Position numbers and translations under genes: made by a program | Notes under the pieces: model-generated | Told to the model about the DNA's origin: nothing | Databases searched by the model: none | The model's input: the letters and a program-made list of their open reading frames with translations, nothing else | Shown: piece after piece, positions 43,201 through 51,541 of the stretch | Numbering within the stretch: the first letter of the stretch is position 1 | How the letters are laid out: every line of letters begins with the position of its first letter | Assembly: GCA_018649665.1 (NCBI GenBank) | Contig: JABIHL010000053.1 | Coordinates: forward strand, 1-51,754 | DNA length: 51,754 nucleotides | Origin: Chloroflexota bacterium | Lineage (GTDB): Bacteria; Chloroflexota; Dehalococcoidia; Lucifugimonadales; Lucifugimonadaceae | Direction of reading: 5' to 3'

Positions 43201-44655
43201 TGAACCGGGCTCGGCATTCTCACGAAGATAGGTCGAAACGTCGTTCAGCGGATGCTGCCCTGAGTACACATTCATGAACGAGAGCGAGTAATGGACAGTG
43301 AATATCAATACCAAAGCAATCGGCAACGCCTGCAGCCAGCGCCTGTTCGGCTGTAGCGATCTAATTACCTCGAAAGCCCACCATAAAACTCGCGCTCCAT
43401 ACAGAATCAGGAACGGCGTGATCGGCATCATGTAACGCATGAACTTCACGTCGAACCAACCGGTAAGCAACAAGTACGGAATAACCCAAGCCAAGATCAC
43501 CAGATCGGCTTTGCGCTGCGCAAGCACCCCAGCAATCAGCGCGCCTAAAAGACCCAACCAAACGGTAATTCCAAGTACCGGACCAAGCCCCCATGTGCCT
43601 ATCTGGACCATCTGGTAGACGTATTTGGAGGTATCTGCGTACTGTCTCGTGAAAGGAAAATCGACTTCACGCCGAACCATCTTCCCTTGCGTCGAAATGT
43701 TCTCTATGTAAGTCGCAAAATCGATGAACATATACGGCTGCGTTACAACCAAAACAACCAAAATCACGATTCCCGCAATTACCACGTTCTTGAACGCAAG
43801 CCACTGTCTTATCGCAGCCTCACCCGATCCAGCGCCGTTCGTATCGAGCCGATCACCGCTGCTCGATGTCGCATAAATCAAATGAGCAAGCACTAAAGCC
43901 AAACCAAGCGGAAGCACCGAGAATTTGGTCGCTACTGCAAGCCCGAACATGACACCGGCTAAAACGGAATCACGTCTTCGCCCATGCTCCGCAACTCGAA
44001 TCGAGTAGTAAATCGTGGCGACAATGAATGTCGTCATGAACGTATCGACCGCGAAGAAATGGCTTAACTGAATCTGTTGAACAGCGAGCGCCGATAGCAA
44101 CGCTGCCAAAACACCAACGCGATTACCGAATACAGCACGACCAATAAGGAAAATGAAGAACACGGTCGCTGTATCTGATATCGCTGAAAGAGCCCGTCCG
44201 GCGTAGCGCAAATCGAACAAGCTCATGTGCTTGAACGGAGCAACGGCCCACTGAACGGACTTGAGCGCGTAGTGCGGCAAGCTACCCCAGTTGAACGATC
44301 CCGGGTTCAGCGTGCTCAGTTGTGGATCAGTGAGATTCGCCCATTCGTCGCCTTCAGGAAACTGCAGGTCGTACACCTGAGAAAGGAACGCCCGTTCGTC
44401 AGGATGAAACAGCCCGCCTTGATCCCAATTGATTCCGTACAAGCGCAATGCCAGAGCCAGCAACAAGATCGCCGCTAGCGCATAGCGCGTCGAAATCCTC
44501 GGCATCCGACCGCTCTTCGCGATCGCGGTTGCCTGAGAGTTCTCAGCAGCTAAATTGTTGATGACAAAGCCAGATTCAGGATTTGAACTAGCTGCGATAT
44601 CACTCGCGGCGACATTGTTCAGATTTTTCGAATCGACATTCTTATCTTCACGCAT
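40204..44655 (-). CDS. Giant membrane protein: GT39-like glycosyltransferase fused to a DUF2298 (YYY) domain
   Basis: This 1483-residue polytopic protein joins two families. Residues from about 50 to 700 resemble dolichyl-phosphate-mannose-type glycosyltransferase family 39, with YGINWDQGGLFHPDERAF (the Asp-Glu near the first loop), several helices, and then a soluble stretch. From about 700 the DUF2298/YYY domain starts, with the motif YLNYYYFGQF, NAWDFPTQLL and a final extracytoplasmic domain. Family members occur in Chloroflexota and archaea and are thought to act on lipid-linked sugars at the membrane surface. The start is the ATG at 44655, and the first 50 residues are a hydrophilic cytoplasmic tail. 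Confidence 0.88.
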   Translation of the reverse strand: MREDKNVDSKNLNNVAASDIAASSNPESGFVINNLAAENSQATAIAKSGRMPRISTRYALAAILLLALALRLYGINWDQGGLFHPDERAFLSQVYDLQFPEGDEWANLTDPQLSTLNPGSFNWGSLPHYALKSVQWAVAPFKHMSLFDLRYAGRALSAISDTATVFFIFLIGRAVFGNRVGVLAALLSALAVQQIQLSHFFAVDTFMTTFIVATIYYSIRVAEHGRRRDSVLAGVMFGLAVATKFSVLPLGLALVLAHLIYATSSSGDRLDTNGAGSGEAAIRQWLAFKNVVIAGIVILVVLVVTQPYMFIDFATYIENISTQGKMVRREVDFPFTRQYADTSKYVYQMVQIGTWGLGPVLGITVWLGLLGALIAGVLAQRKADLVILAWVIPYLLLTGWFDVKFMRYMMPITPFLILYGARVLWWAFEVIRSLQPNRRWLQALPIALVLIFTVHYSLSFMNVYSGQHPLNDVSTYLRENAEPGSKVVQEHWEEGIPGVIGLDMHERAELYNDEGGNKFDKLSVLLAKSDYFVLLSNRLYATIPRLPDRYPVTSEFYQKMFSGELGYELAYSGSRYIGGLGVDYYEDPFARLDFGPPEGFEPPSSGLFTAGFGWADESFSVYEHPQTFVFENTEGYSAQRLKFEMGATGPAMREVSRPEVGLLLSEEGAEIQQSGGTWSSITFLRWMPDWFTPAVWYLAAQLFAFVVLPIAFVVFRPWPDGGYLFAKPLGLVLVATTAWLLVSVNVLQFSFFAVLLAVVLLGVVSYLAMRSTGSDLINHLRSNKRRFIRMELLLLVGYVAFLLIRAANPDLWHPWKGGEKPMDFAYLNAVVKSSTIPPYDPWYAGGYLNYYYFGQFMIATLIRFTGIVPSVAYNLAVPLLFMFTIGGVYAIVSGLAELTLRARRIPAWSRKSPVFAGLTAVIFVAVAGNIDGLLQVLEGASRTLFQDGQFGFFDFWRSSRMMAPGSPGNEITEFPFFTFLFADLHAHLIAIPIAITAFAATIAAYLRIGRKRHWAESLAGLFVIGVLIGSLRAINAWDFPTQLLLAGGFLVGGQLLASNKSLIGKLVAGGVSAVFVAVVGHVVFLPFHSNFELFNNGVIKSQFTTDLWRYIVIHSLFLLVILSWLVFMWREKLVDALARVTSAPLPGSGASGWTWHIVLVLVAVSVSTLALTGFATISFVIIVGASVLGAGVVAYGSRMPGSRYSLVAVGMVVMAMALAAGVDMFTVKDDIGRMNTVFKFYLQAWILLAMASAYFLWFLAVAGKFSLSNVRAPRGVWMAGLAVLVIGVMIYPVLGTRDRNSERFEFSGLALDGMAYMESVTYNDHEGPLTLKYDFDAITWMQENIEGSPVIIEGLSDQYRWGNRVSIYTGLPSVIGWDWHQRQQRVGYASTVSNRRVEVDRFFDTPLRQTAISTLDKYGVKYVYIGEMERAKYPENGLVKFEKMDINGLTQVYPTSEMIADGIDTPVVIYEYTPTGKSTVFNK

Positions 44656-44856
44656 GAAGAGGAATTCTATCGGTGTGCATTAGATCAGCGCAGCATATTT
44701 CGTACCAGTCGATACGCAAGCAGCGACATTATCGACTCATTCCTTCGGGAAAATCCCAACGATTCTCCGGTTTGACCACCGACGCACCCGCATCTACGCT
44801 TGATTCGGTCGTTTACATAACCGCGAAAATTAATAACGGAAAGTCAGCAATCCCAC

Positions 44857-46158
44857 TTGGCCACATCTGAAACTCAGCCGCTCGTCTCTAGTGCGTTCGA
44901 TCGAACACAACTCCCCAATGGTCTTAGGATTCTCACCAGCACTTTTCGTCACACAAATGCCGTAAGCATTATTTTCCTATTCGGCGCTGGTTCCCGCTAC
45001 GAAACTCCCGAACTTGCTGGAGCTTCACACCTTTTCGAGCACATGCTCTTTAAAGGAACGCCAACCCGACCAACTCCAAAAGAGATTTCAGAAGTGGTAG
45101 AAGGCGTAGGCGGAACGCTCAACGCGTTCACAGATCGAGAAGTTACTGGCTACTGGTGCCGAGTCGCACAGCCTAACTACCGAGACAGCATCGATCTTCT
45201 TGCAGATATGACGTTGAACTCGTTCTTCAAAGACGAAGACATCGCCAAAGAGAAACAAGTCGTTTACGAAGAAATCCGTGCGTCGAACGATTCACCAGGA
45301 GCCCGTGTTTCGATGCTCCTCGATGACCTACTGTGGCCAGACCAGCCTCTAGGACGTGACATCGCTGGCTCCATCGAGTCAGTTGGTGCAATCACCCGAG
45401 AGCAAATGCTCGAATATCTCAAAACCCAATACGTTGGCTCCAACACAGTCATCGCGGTAGCCGGCAACATCGAACACGCCGACGTAGTCGAGCAGATCAC
45501 CGACGCACTCGGCGGACTTCACGATGGCGAAATACTTCCCATGTTCCCGCATGAGTCGAAGCCTCTAACGAAACGGGTTGCGCTTGAACACCGCCCTACA
45601 GAACAAGCCCACATAGCGTTCGGACTCGCTGGTGTCTCTAGCAGCGATCCAGATCGTCACGCACTTTCAATCATGTCGGTCATTCTTGGTGAAACCATGA
45701 GCAGCCGCCTGTTCGAAGAAGTACGAGAGCAACGCGGCCTCGCCTACGACATCCACAGCGGCGCACACTTTTTGAGCGACTGTGGCGCATTGGTTGTCGA
45801 ATCGGGAATCGATCCCGCACGTATCGACGAAGCGATCCCAGTGATACTCAACGAACTCGGAAAAATGCGCGACGGAGTCACTGAAGCAGAGTGGAAGCAA
45901 GCTCTCGAACTCACCAAGGGCCGAATGATGCTTCGCATGGAAGAAAGTAGAGCCGTTTCGAGCTTTCTGGGTATCCAAGAGCTTCTACGGAACAAAATCG
46001 ACACCGTCGACGAAATCATTGCCAAGATTTCTGCCGTAACTCGCGAAGACATCAAACGAGCCGCAAACCGTGTCATCAAATCCGAGAATCTCGTTTTGTC
46101 GGTCGTCGGGCCGTTCGACGACGCAAGCCACTTCGAAGAGATGCTCACGTTCGACTAA
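44857..46158 (+). CDS. M16 family zinc peptidase
   Basis: A 433-residue member of the pitrilysin/mitochondrial processing peptidase family. The inverted zinc motif is His58-Leu-Phe-Glu61-His62 (SHLFEHMLFKG), and the third ligand is a glutamate in VVYEEI at 138-139, both present, so this is the catalytic type and not the inactive subunit. It has the two M16 domains (N-terminal to about 190; C-terminal with the SSRLFEEVREQRGLAYDI motif). The TTG start has only a weak upstream GGAAAG. It may act as a homodimer, since no second M16 gene is nearby. Confidence 0.92.
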   Translation: MATSETQPLVSSAFDRTQLPNGLRILTSTFRHTNAVSIIFLFGAGSRYETPELAGASHLFEHMLFKGTPTRPTPKEISEVVEGVGGTLNAFTDREVTGYWCRVAQPNYRDSIDLLADMTLNSFFKDEDIAKEKQVVYEEIRASNDSPGARVSMLLDDLLWPDQPLGRDIAGSIESVGAITREQMLEYLKTQYVGSNTVIAVAGNIEHADVVEQITDALGGLHDGEILPMFPHESKPLTKRVALEHRPTEQAHIAFGLAGVSSSDPDRHALSIMSVILGETMSSRLFEEVREQRGLAYDIHSGAHFLSDCGALVVESGIDPARIDEAIPVILNELGKMRDGVTEAEWKQALELTKGRMMLRMEESRAVSSFLGIQELLRNKIDTVDEIIAKISAVTREDIKRAANRVIKSENLVLSVVGPFDDASHFEEMLTFD

Positions 46159-46227
46159 TCCTTCGACCGGGTTCGTCCAACGCACTGCTCTAAACGTAAC
46201 CGAGTCGCGTTCATTCGGTAATCATCG

Positions 46228-46274
46228 GATTTTCAAAATAATGAAAAATCGGTTAAGCGCGTAAAAAAAACGCT
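46228..46274. repeat. Inverted repeats upstream of the XRE regulator gene
   Basis: GATTTTCA (46228-46235) and TGAAAAATC (46242-46250) form an imperfect palindrome with one extra A. Right after, AGCG (46256-46259) and CGCT (46271-46274) flank an eight-A run. These are in the 153-base gap directly upstream of a small DNA-binding protein and could be its own operator. Confidence 0.45.
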
Positions 46275-46310
46275 AGGGGTCGGAAAATAAACCGGCGTAG
46301 CTTTCTAGTC

Positions 46311-46787
46311 ATGTTGACAAGACAAGCACCTCCAACCGACTTCAAGTGGCAAGCAGACAACATCCGTGCTCTGCGAACACACCTTGGACTTTCACAAACT
46401 GCGCTCTCCCGAGAAATTGGCATTCGGCAGCAGACGATCAGTGAGTGGGAGACCGCGATGTACGCACCTCGGGGAGCCTCTGTCACGATCCTCACCTTGC
46501 TAGCAGTCAGTTCGAATTTCCAGTTCGAATCTGAAACTCAGGACGAAGATAAAATTCGACCACTGCTCACCGAGAAACCGGCACGCCCATCACAAGGTCT
46601 CGCACCACGCCGACTGGCGGATTCCGGTCCAGTGTCTGCGCGATCTCGACAACCAGCACCAGCCCAGCGATTGACGTTTGAAGCAGCTAAGGCCGCCCAA
46701 ACAGATCGACGAACCGGTACTTACAACTCGACATACTTTGAGACACCACCGTCAGCTACGGTTCGTCGCCTCGAAGTACCTATGTAA
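46311..46787 (+). CDS. XRE-family helix-turn-helix regulator
   Basis: The 158-residue protein has one HTH_3 domain at about 14-65: NIRALRTHLGLSQTALS, IRQQTISEWETA and LLAVSSNF, the usual Cro/CI-type helices. The remaining 90 residues are low-complexity, Arg/Pro/Ala-rich and probably disordered, with a short C-terminal tail, and no effector domain is recognisable. It begins at an ATG at 46311, after A/T-rich palindromes that could be an autoregulatory site. Its target is unknown. Confidence 0.85.
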   Translation: MLTRQAPPTDFKWQADNIRALRTHLGLSQTALSREIGIRQQTISEWETAMYAPRGASVTILTLLAVSSNFQFESETQDEDKIRPLLTEKPARPSQGLAPRRLADSGPVSARSRQPAPAQRLTFEAAKAAQTDRRTGTYNSTYFETPPSATVRRLEVPM

Positions 46788-46804
46788 CCAGTAGTCGCAA
46801 TCAA

Positions 46805-46836
46805 AGCCCGCTAGCTTCCTAAGATTTTCGCGGGCT
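46805..46836 (+). terminator. Possible terminator hairpin after the XRE gene
   Basis: AGCCCGC (46805-46811) pairs with GCGGGCT (46830-46836) around an 18-base loop. No T-run follows, so it is a weak candidate, but it is placed directly after the gene. Confidence 0.4.
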
Positions 46837-46915
46837 AGGCATCACACCGATTTCGGCTTTGACACTCCGGCTCCGGTACGAATAGGATTGCGCCACTGAT
46901 CAACGGAGAGATCGC

Positions 46916-47152
46916 TTGGCAACGCGTGCATACATTCTCATCGAAACAGCAGTGGGAGAAACCAATGCGGTTTCGAACGCGCTGAAAGAAATGCCGATGA
47001 TGAAAGCTGTCGATACCGTAACTGGTCCGTTCGACATCATCGCAGTCGTAGAAGCCGACGACCTCTCGAGTATTGGCGATCTGATCAGCGACGGAATGCA
47101 TGGCATTTCGGGCATCGTAAAAACCATTACGTGTCTGTCGGTTAGAAGCTGA
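46916..47152 (+). CDS. Stand-alone Lrp/AsnC effector (RAM) domain protein
   Basis: The 78-residue protein is only the ligand-binding, dimerising AsnC_trans_reg domain of Lrp/AsnC regulators, without a helix-turn-helix: RAYILIETAVGETNAV, VDTVTGPFDIIAVVEAD and IVKTITCLSVRS. Such stand-alone domains form beta-alpha-beta-beta-alpha-beta dimers and decamers that bind amino acids. It begins at a TTG with GGAG seven to eight bases upstream. The next gene, an acyl-CoA dehydrogenase, follows after 45 bases. It may modulate an Lrp-type protein encoded elsewhere. Confidence 0.9.
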   Translation: MATRAYILIETAVGETNAVSNALKEMPMMKAVDTVTGPFDIIAVVEADDLSSIGDLISDGMHGISGIVKTITCLSVRS

Positions 47153-47197
47153 CGCACCGAGAGTCCTATCGCAATTCAGCGTGCGGACATTCAAATA

Positions 47198-48373
47198 TTG
47201 CGCTTCGACTTCACCCCTGAAGAAAAAGATTTCAAACGACAGCTAAGCTCATTTCTCGATGATGTGCTGCCTACCGATTGGCATGGCCCAGCCGACGAAT
47301 CGCGCGACGATCACTGGACGCTGAATCAGGACATCAAAAAAGGCCTAGCTGAGCGCGGTTGGCTCGTTATGAGCTGGCCAAAAGAGTACGGCGGCGCTGA
47401 TTCATCACCAATGATGAACACGATCTTCGCCGAAGAGATGGCGTACAGGCGGGCTCCCGGTCACGATCGTTTTGGCACTCGCATGTTCGGACCAACTCTG
47501 ATGCGGTTTGGCACCGAAGAACAGCGCAAAAGGCATCTCGGCTCGATAGCACGAGGAGAAATCCAGTGGTGCCAGGGCTACTCAGAACCGAACTCAGGTT
47601 CCGATCTCGCCTCGCTCCAAACACGTGCCATCGAAGACGGCAATGATTTCCTAGTTACCGGCGCCAAGATTTGGACATCGCTCGCACACCGTGCCGACAT
47701 GATGTTCATGCTCGTTCGCACCGATCCCGAAGCCGCTCCCCACAAAGGAATTAGCCTAATACTGGTCGACATGAAATCGCCCGGTGTCGAGGTACTTCCG
47801 ATCGTCAACATGGCAGGCGTGCACAGCTTCAACCAAGTCGTGTTCGATAACGTTCGCGTGCCTAAATCGAATCTCGTCGGCGATCTAAACGACGGCTGGC
47901 GAGCCGGAATGACCGTGCTCAACTTCGAACGCTCAGGAATCGACTACGCCGCGTGGGCACGAGCAGCCCTCGAAGAGATGGTCGACTATGTAAATAGTGA
48001 TGAAGCGGCCGTGACATCGGCAAAGACCGACTCAACCGTTCGGATCAAGCTCGCCGAGCTTCACATGGAAGTCGAAGCAGCACGACTCATGTGCTACGAC
48101 GTTTCCTATCGCCAAGGCAAGGGCGAAATACCTTCCTCGGAAGCCTCAATGAGCAAAGTCGCCGCATCTGAGGTTTACCTAAAGGTTCTCGACTACGGTG
48201 TAGAAATACTAGGTATGTACGGCGTTCTCGAACCGGGCTCTGATCAGGCTGAACTTCAAGGCAGATTTTTCAAAATGCGCCTGTTTTACACATCAGGCCC
48301 AATTCTTGCGGGAACAAACGAAATCCAGAAGAACATCATCGCTCAACGTGGACTCGGCCTTCCTCGTAAATAG
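47198..48373 (+). CDS. Acyl-CoA dehydrogenase (first of a pair)
   Basis: A 391-residue flavin-dependent acyl-CoA dehydrogenase with the family signature, from KIWTSLAHRADMMFML in the middle domain to GPILAGTNEIQKNIIAQRGLG at the end. WCQGYSEPNSGSDLASL binds FAD. It starts at a TTG and is followed 17 bases later by a second, shorter family member. Such pairs in actinobacteria form alpha2beta2 enzymes acting on steroid side chains. That this pair forms a heteromer is inference. A steroid or bulky-carboxylate substrate is possible but unproven. Confidence 0.93.
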   Translation: MRFDFTPEEKDFKRQLSSFLDDVLPTDWHGPADESRDDHWTLNQDIKKGLAERGWLVMSWPKEYGGADSSPMMNTIFAEEMAYRRAPGHDRFGTRMFGPTLMRFGTEEQRKRHLGSIARGEIQWCQGYSEPNSGSDLASLQTRAIEDGNDFLVTGAKIWTSLAHRADMMFMLVRTDPEAAPHKGISLILVDMKSPGVEVLPIVNMAGVHSFNQVVFDNVRVPKSNLVGDLNDGWRAGMTVLNFERSGIDYAAWARAALEEMVDYVNSDEAAVTSAKTDSTVRIKLAELHMEVEAARLMCYDVSYRQGKGEIPSSEASMSKVAASEVYLKVLDYGVEILGMYGVLEPGSDQAELQGRFFKMRLFYTSGPILAGTNEIQKNIIAQRGLGLPRK

Positions 48374-48390
48374 GTAAATAGGAACACCAG

Positions 48391-49509
48391 TTGGATTTTG
48401 GACTCACAGAAACTCAAGAACTAATTCGAGCCTCGGCTAGAGAATTCCTCGAAGACCGTTCGAAATCCGACATCGTTCGTGCCGTTGCTGAAGGCGATAA
48501 CGAAGCTATCTCCTCGCTTTGGAAAGACATCGTCGCTCTCGGGTGGCCGTCACTTACCATCTCCGAAGATCATGGCGGAGCAGGAATGTCGTTTAGCGAC
48601 TTAGCGGTACTACTCGAAGAGCTTGGTGCGAGCCTCGCCCCCACGCCGTTAGTCGAATCATCGATTAGCTCATGGATTATCGAACGCTTTGCCCCAGACT
48701 CGCTCAAATCCGACATGCTGCCCCAAATCGCCAACGGCGACATTCTCATCACCCCGGCGATAGTCGAACAAGATGCCTCATGGGATCCCGAATCGACAAA
48801 AGTCGCCGCCACTCGTTCAGGCTCAAGCCTCGTAATAACCGGAGAAAAACGATTCGTTGCCTTCGCTGAACAGGCAACCCATGCGCTTACTCTCGTTCGG
48901 ATCGACAATGAAGAACCAGTCTTAGTCGCTATCCCAATATGGAAAGCCGATGGCTTCGAGCAAACTCCCGTCGCTCATGCATCAGGCGTTCCCGTTTCGT
49001 CACTAACGTTCAACGAGCTAGAAGTACCAGTAGGCAACATCGTCGCCACTGGCAACGAAGCGATCGAAGCAGTTGAAGAACTTACGGCTGCCGGAGGAGT
49101 CGCCCGTGCGGCACAGCTCGCCGGGCTAGGCAGAACCGTTGTCGACGCCACCGTCGAATACACAGCCAATCGAGAACAATTTGGGCGACCTGTGGGAACG
49201 TTCCAAGCAGTTCAACATCACCTCGCCGAAATGGCAATTGCAGCAAAGCAAGTCAACCATCTCGCATATTCAGCGGCATGGACTTTCTCACAAGAAGGTT
49301 ATTCCGTAATAGCTGCAGCACAGGCGAAAATTGCAGCAAGCGATAAAATTGCTGAACTATGTTGGACAGCTCATCAGTGCCACGGTGCTATCGGTTTCAC
49401 TTGGGAACACGACCTTCACCTGTACACTCGAAGAGCACTAGCTTGGAAAACTGACTACGGTGATTCAGCGTTTCATAAATCAAAATTAGCTAGCGCTATG
49501 GGTCTATAA
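48391..49509 (+). CDS. Acyl-CoA dehydrogenase (second of a pair)
   Basis: A 372-residue acyl-CoA dehydrogenase family protein. Its conserved parts are GVARAAQLAGLGRTV, the flavin-site REQFGRPVGTFQAVQHHLAEM and CHGAIGFTWEHDLHLYTRRA at the end. The middle segment is shorter and less conserved than in the upstream paralogue, which is typical of the beta subunit in heteromeric dehydrogenases. The TTG start has AGGAAC seven bases upstream. The HIT gene follows after 14 bases. Confidence 0.92.
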   Translation: MDFGLTETQELIRASAREFLEDRSKSDIVRAVAEGDNEAISSLWKDIVALGWPSLTISEDHGGAGMSFSDLAVLLEELGASLAPTPLVESSISSWIIERFAPDSLKSDMLPQIANGDILITPAIVEQDASWDPESTKVAATRSGSSLVITGEKRFVAFAEQATHALTLVRIDNEEPVLVAIPIWKADGFEQTPVAHASGVPVSSLTFNELEVPVGNIVATGNEAIEAVEELTAAGGVARAAQLAGLGRTVVDATVEYTANREQFGRPVGTFQAVQHHLAEMAIAAKQVNHLAYSAAWTFSQEGYSVIAAAQAKIAASDKIAELCWTAHQCHGAIGFTWEHDLHLYTRRALAWKTDYGDSAFHKSKLASAMGL

Positions 49510-49523
49510 GGAAATTACTACTT

Positions 49524-49922
49524 ATGTGGTGGACCGCAGAAGAAGAAAAAAACCAACTACGACACGACGACTGCCTGTTTTGCAAGATCGTCCATGGTGA
49601 AGAGCAGTCGACTGAAATCTACTCCGACGATCAGTGCATGGCATTCAACGACATCAACCCTGTCGCAAATGTTCATGTGCTCATCGTCCCTCGTGACCAC
49701 GTCACCTATCTAACCGGGTCTACTGAGCAGCACGAACAGCTACTTGGTCACCTCATGCGAGTTGGTGCACGAGTAGCACGACTAACTGGCATTTCCGAAG
49801 GCGGCTACCGTCTTGCAGTGAACCAGGGAGTCGACGCCGGTCAAATAGTCGATCACCTACACCTACACGTACTAGGTGGCGGACTTCTCGACAAGCTAGG
49901 CACACCTCTCGGTCCTTCCTAA
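49524..49922 (+). CDS. HIT family protein
   Basis: This 132-residue protein is a histidine-triad nucleotide-binding protein of the HINT branch. The catalytic His-x-His-x-His motif is in DHLHLHVLGG, preceded by DDQCMAFNDINPVANVHVL and the CLFCKIVHGE N-terminal region with CxxC. Members hydrolyse AMP-linked compounds and are mostly cytoplasmic. A few extra residues precede the CLFCKI segment, and the start may be a little downstream. Confidence 0.94.
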   Translation: MWWTAEEEKNQLRHDDCLFCKIVHGEEQSTEIYSDDQCMAFNDINPVANVHVLIVPRDHVTYLTGSTEQHEQLLGHLMRVGARVARLTGISEGGYRLAVNQGVDAGQIVDHLHLHVLGGGLLDKLGTPLGPS

Positions 49923-50012
49923 CAAGCGCGGGAAACGCACAAACTTCTAGCTCGAAACAGGTTCGCCTTGTTCGCCAAGATTGCCAAGATTGTTTAAGGG
50001 GCTGAAGAGTTA

Positions 50013-51290
50013 GTGAAAGTCGGACTCCCGTCTATTTTGTCGGGTACCAGTTACTCGGCATTTAGATTCCGTGAATATCGACTGTTCTGGATAGCCGCAG
50101 CATTTTCCAACATCGGCATGTGGTCGCTGGTCTACGGTCGTCTGTTTCTAATGCGATCGCTAACCGGTTCTGAGCTAATGCTCGGACTCGTTGCCACAGC
50201 AAACTTATTGCCGGTGTTGATCTTTTCCATGTGGGGCGGCGTCCTCGCCGATCGCTTCAATCGCCTGAAAATCGTTCGATTTACTCGGCTCATGTTCGCC
50301 GTGGTCACGCTTGGAACAGGCGTACTTATCCAAAGCGGCTCGATCGAACCTTGGCACATCCTGACGATATCGGCAGTCACCGGCACGCTCCTGGCGTTCG
50401 ACATACCGTCACGATCTGCAATGGTCGCAACCATAGTTCCAAAAGAACATCTTGCCGGAGCGATAGCGCTCTACTCGATCGTATTCGGAGCGGCTGCAAT
50501 CGTCGGGCCTATCTTGATCGAACCTCTCGTATCAAGCTGGGGTTACGAAGGGTTGTTCTACATCATCGGAACTTCCTACGTGCTCACCGTCGGCACGCTG
50601 ATGATGATGAAAACTGAAGGCCACAAAGTAGCCTCAACGAGCCGAACAGCAATACAAGGCTTGCTTCAAGGATTCAGTTATCTAAAAAAACAACGCTCGA
50701 TTTCATCCGTAATTCTGCTCGGTGTCACCATGGGCTTGTTCGGAAGTTCGTTCGACACGCTTCTGCCCGTATTTGCCGACGAGATTTACGAAACTGGCCT
50801 CGATGTTGGTGGGCGTCTACTGCTCGGAGCTGGCATTGGCGGGTTAATCGCCACCACTGCGATCACTCTGATCGGCAAGCGAGTCAGACCTGCGCTCTAT
50901 CTCATCATCGCCGGAACGGGGCTCGGAGCAGCTCAACTTATATTTGCTCAAATCGATGCAATCGCAATCGCCGTGATAGCCGCTGGGTTTATCGGCGGAT
51001 TCAAAGTCGTACTAGGAACAATGAACACCACAGTGGTTCAAACCCTGGTCGACGAAGAGTTCCGCGGTCGGGTGATGAGCATCAACCAGCTCACATGGGG
51101 AGCCTCGGCACTCGGCGGCCTGTTCATGGGCTACATGGCGCAAGAATTCGACGCGCCAACCGCCATGACCCTCGGCGGAGCAATAGCCATCCTCGCCACG
51201 CTACTGGTCGGTCAACGTCTTGTCCGCAGCTTCGGAATCGGGTCAAAACCAAGGCAAGAAACTGGCTCGACAGAGAAAAGCTCGACCTGA
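50013..51290 (+). CDS. MFS transporter (MFS_3/EntS-like exporter)
   Basis: A 425-residue major facilitator with about 11-12 predicted helices. Conserved features include FRLYW-like FREYRLFWIAAAF at the N-terminus and the loop motif ADRFNRLKIVRFTRL after helix 2, which are typical of the EntS/MFS_3 exporters. It has a GTG start with GAAGAG upstream and is complete, unlike the interrupted MFS gene at 26011. The substrate is unknown. Confidence 0.9.
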   Translation: MKVGLPSILSGTSYSAFRFREYRLFWIAAAFSNIGMWSLVYGRLFLMRSLTGSELMLGLVATANLLPVLIFSMWGGVLADRFNRLKIVRFTRLMFAVVTLGTGVLIQSGSIEPWHILTISAVTGTLLAFDIPSRSAMVATIVPKEHLAGAIALYSIVFGAAAIVGPILIEPLVSSWGYEGLFYIIGTSYVLTVGTLMMMKTEGHKVASTSRTAIQGLLQGFSYLKKQRSISSVILLGVTMGLFGSSFDTLLPVFADEIYETGLDVGGRLLLGAGIGGLIATTAITLIGKRVRPALYLIIAGTGLGAAQLIFAQIDAIAIAVIAAGFIGGFKVVLGTMNTTVVQTLVDEEFRGRVMSINQLTWGASALGGLFMGYMAQEFDAPTAMTLGGAIAILATLLVGQRLVRSFGIGSKPRQETGSTEKSST

Positions 51291-51371
51291 CTCAACCGTC
51301 GTTGATACTAACGCATCACTGTTCAGGCTTTATCGCATAGTTCTCTCTGACCAAATTTCCTAAATTGTTAG

Positions 51372-51400
51372 TTGCGGCTAGCCCCCTCTGTGGGCATAAT
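51372..51400 (+). promoter_or_regulatory. Promoter for the molybdo-flavoenzyme operon
   Basis: TTGCGG (51372-51377) and CATAAT (51395-51400) with a 17-base spacer form a reasonable sigma-70-type promoter. A short hairpin, GCCC (51381-51384) with GGGC (51392-51395), lies in the spacer. Confidence 0.6.
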
Positions 51401-51431
51401 GAGCGCGCTCACCTCGGGTACAAAGTTGTAC
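51400..51431. promoter_or_regulatory. Two operator-like palindromes just downstream of the promoter
   Basis: TGAGCGCGCTCA at 51400-51411 is a perfect 12-bp palindrome that begins at the last base of the -10 box. GTACAA-AG-TTGTAC at 51418-51431 is a perfect 6-2-6 inverted repeat, flanked by CGGG and CCCG. Both are located where a repressor could block initiation. No regulator gene is seen in the window to the right. Confidence 0.55.
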
Positions 51432-51541
51432 TGTGCCCGAATGGCCAGCCCGGATATTAAAAATAAGCCCGGGGTTTCTAGCTGTTATTTCTGTGTTGCC
51501 AGCTTGAACTATCTGAATAAACACACGAAAGGAGAGGGCGC

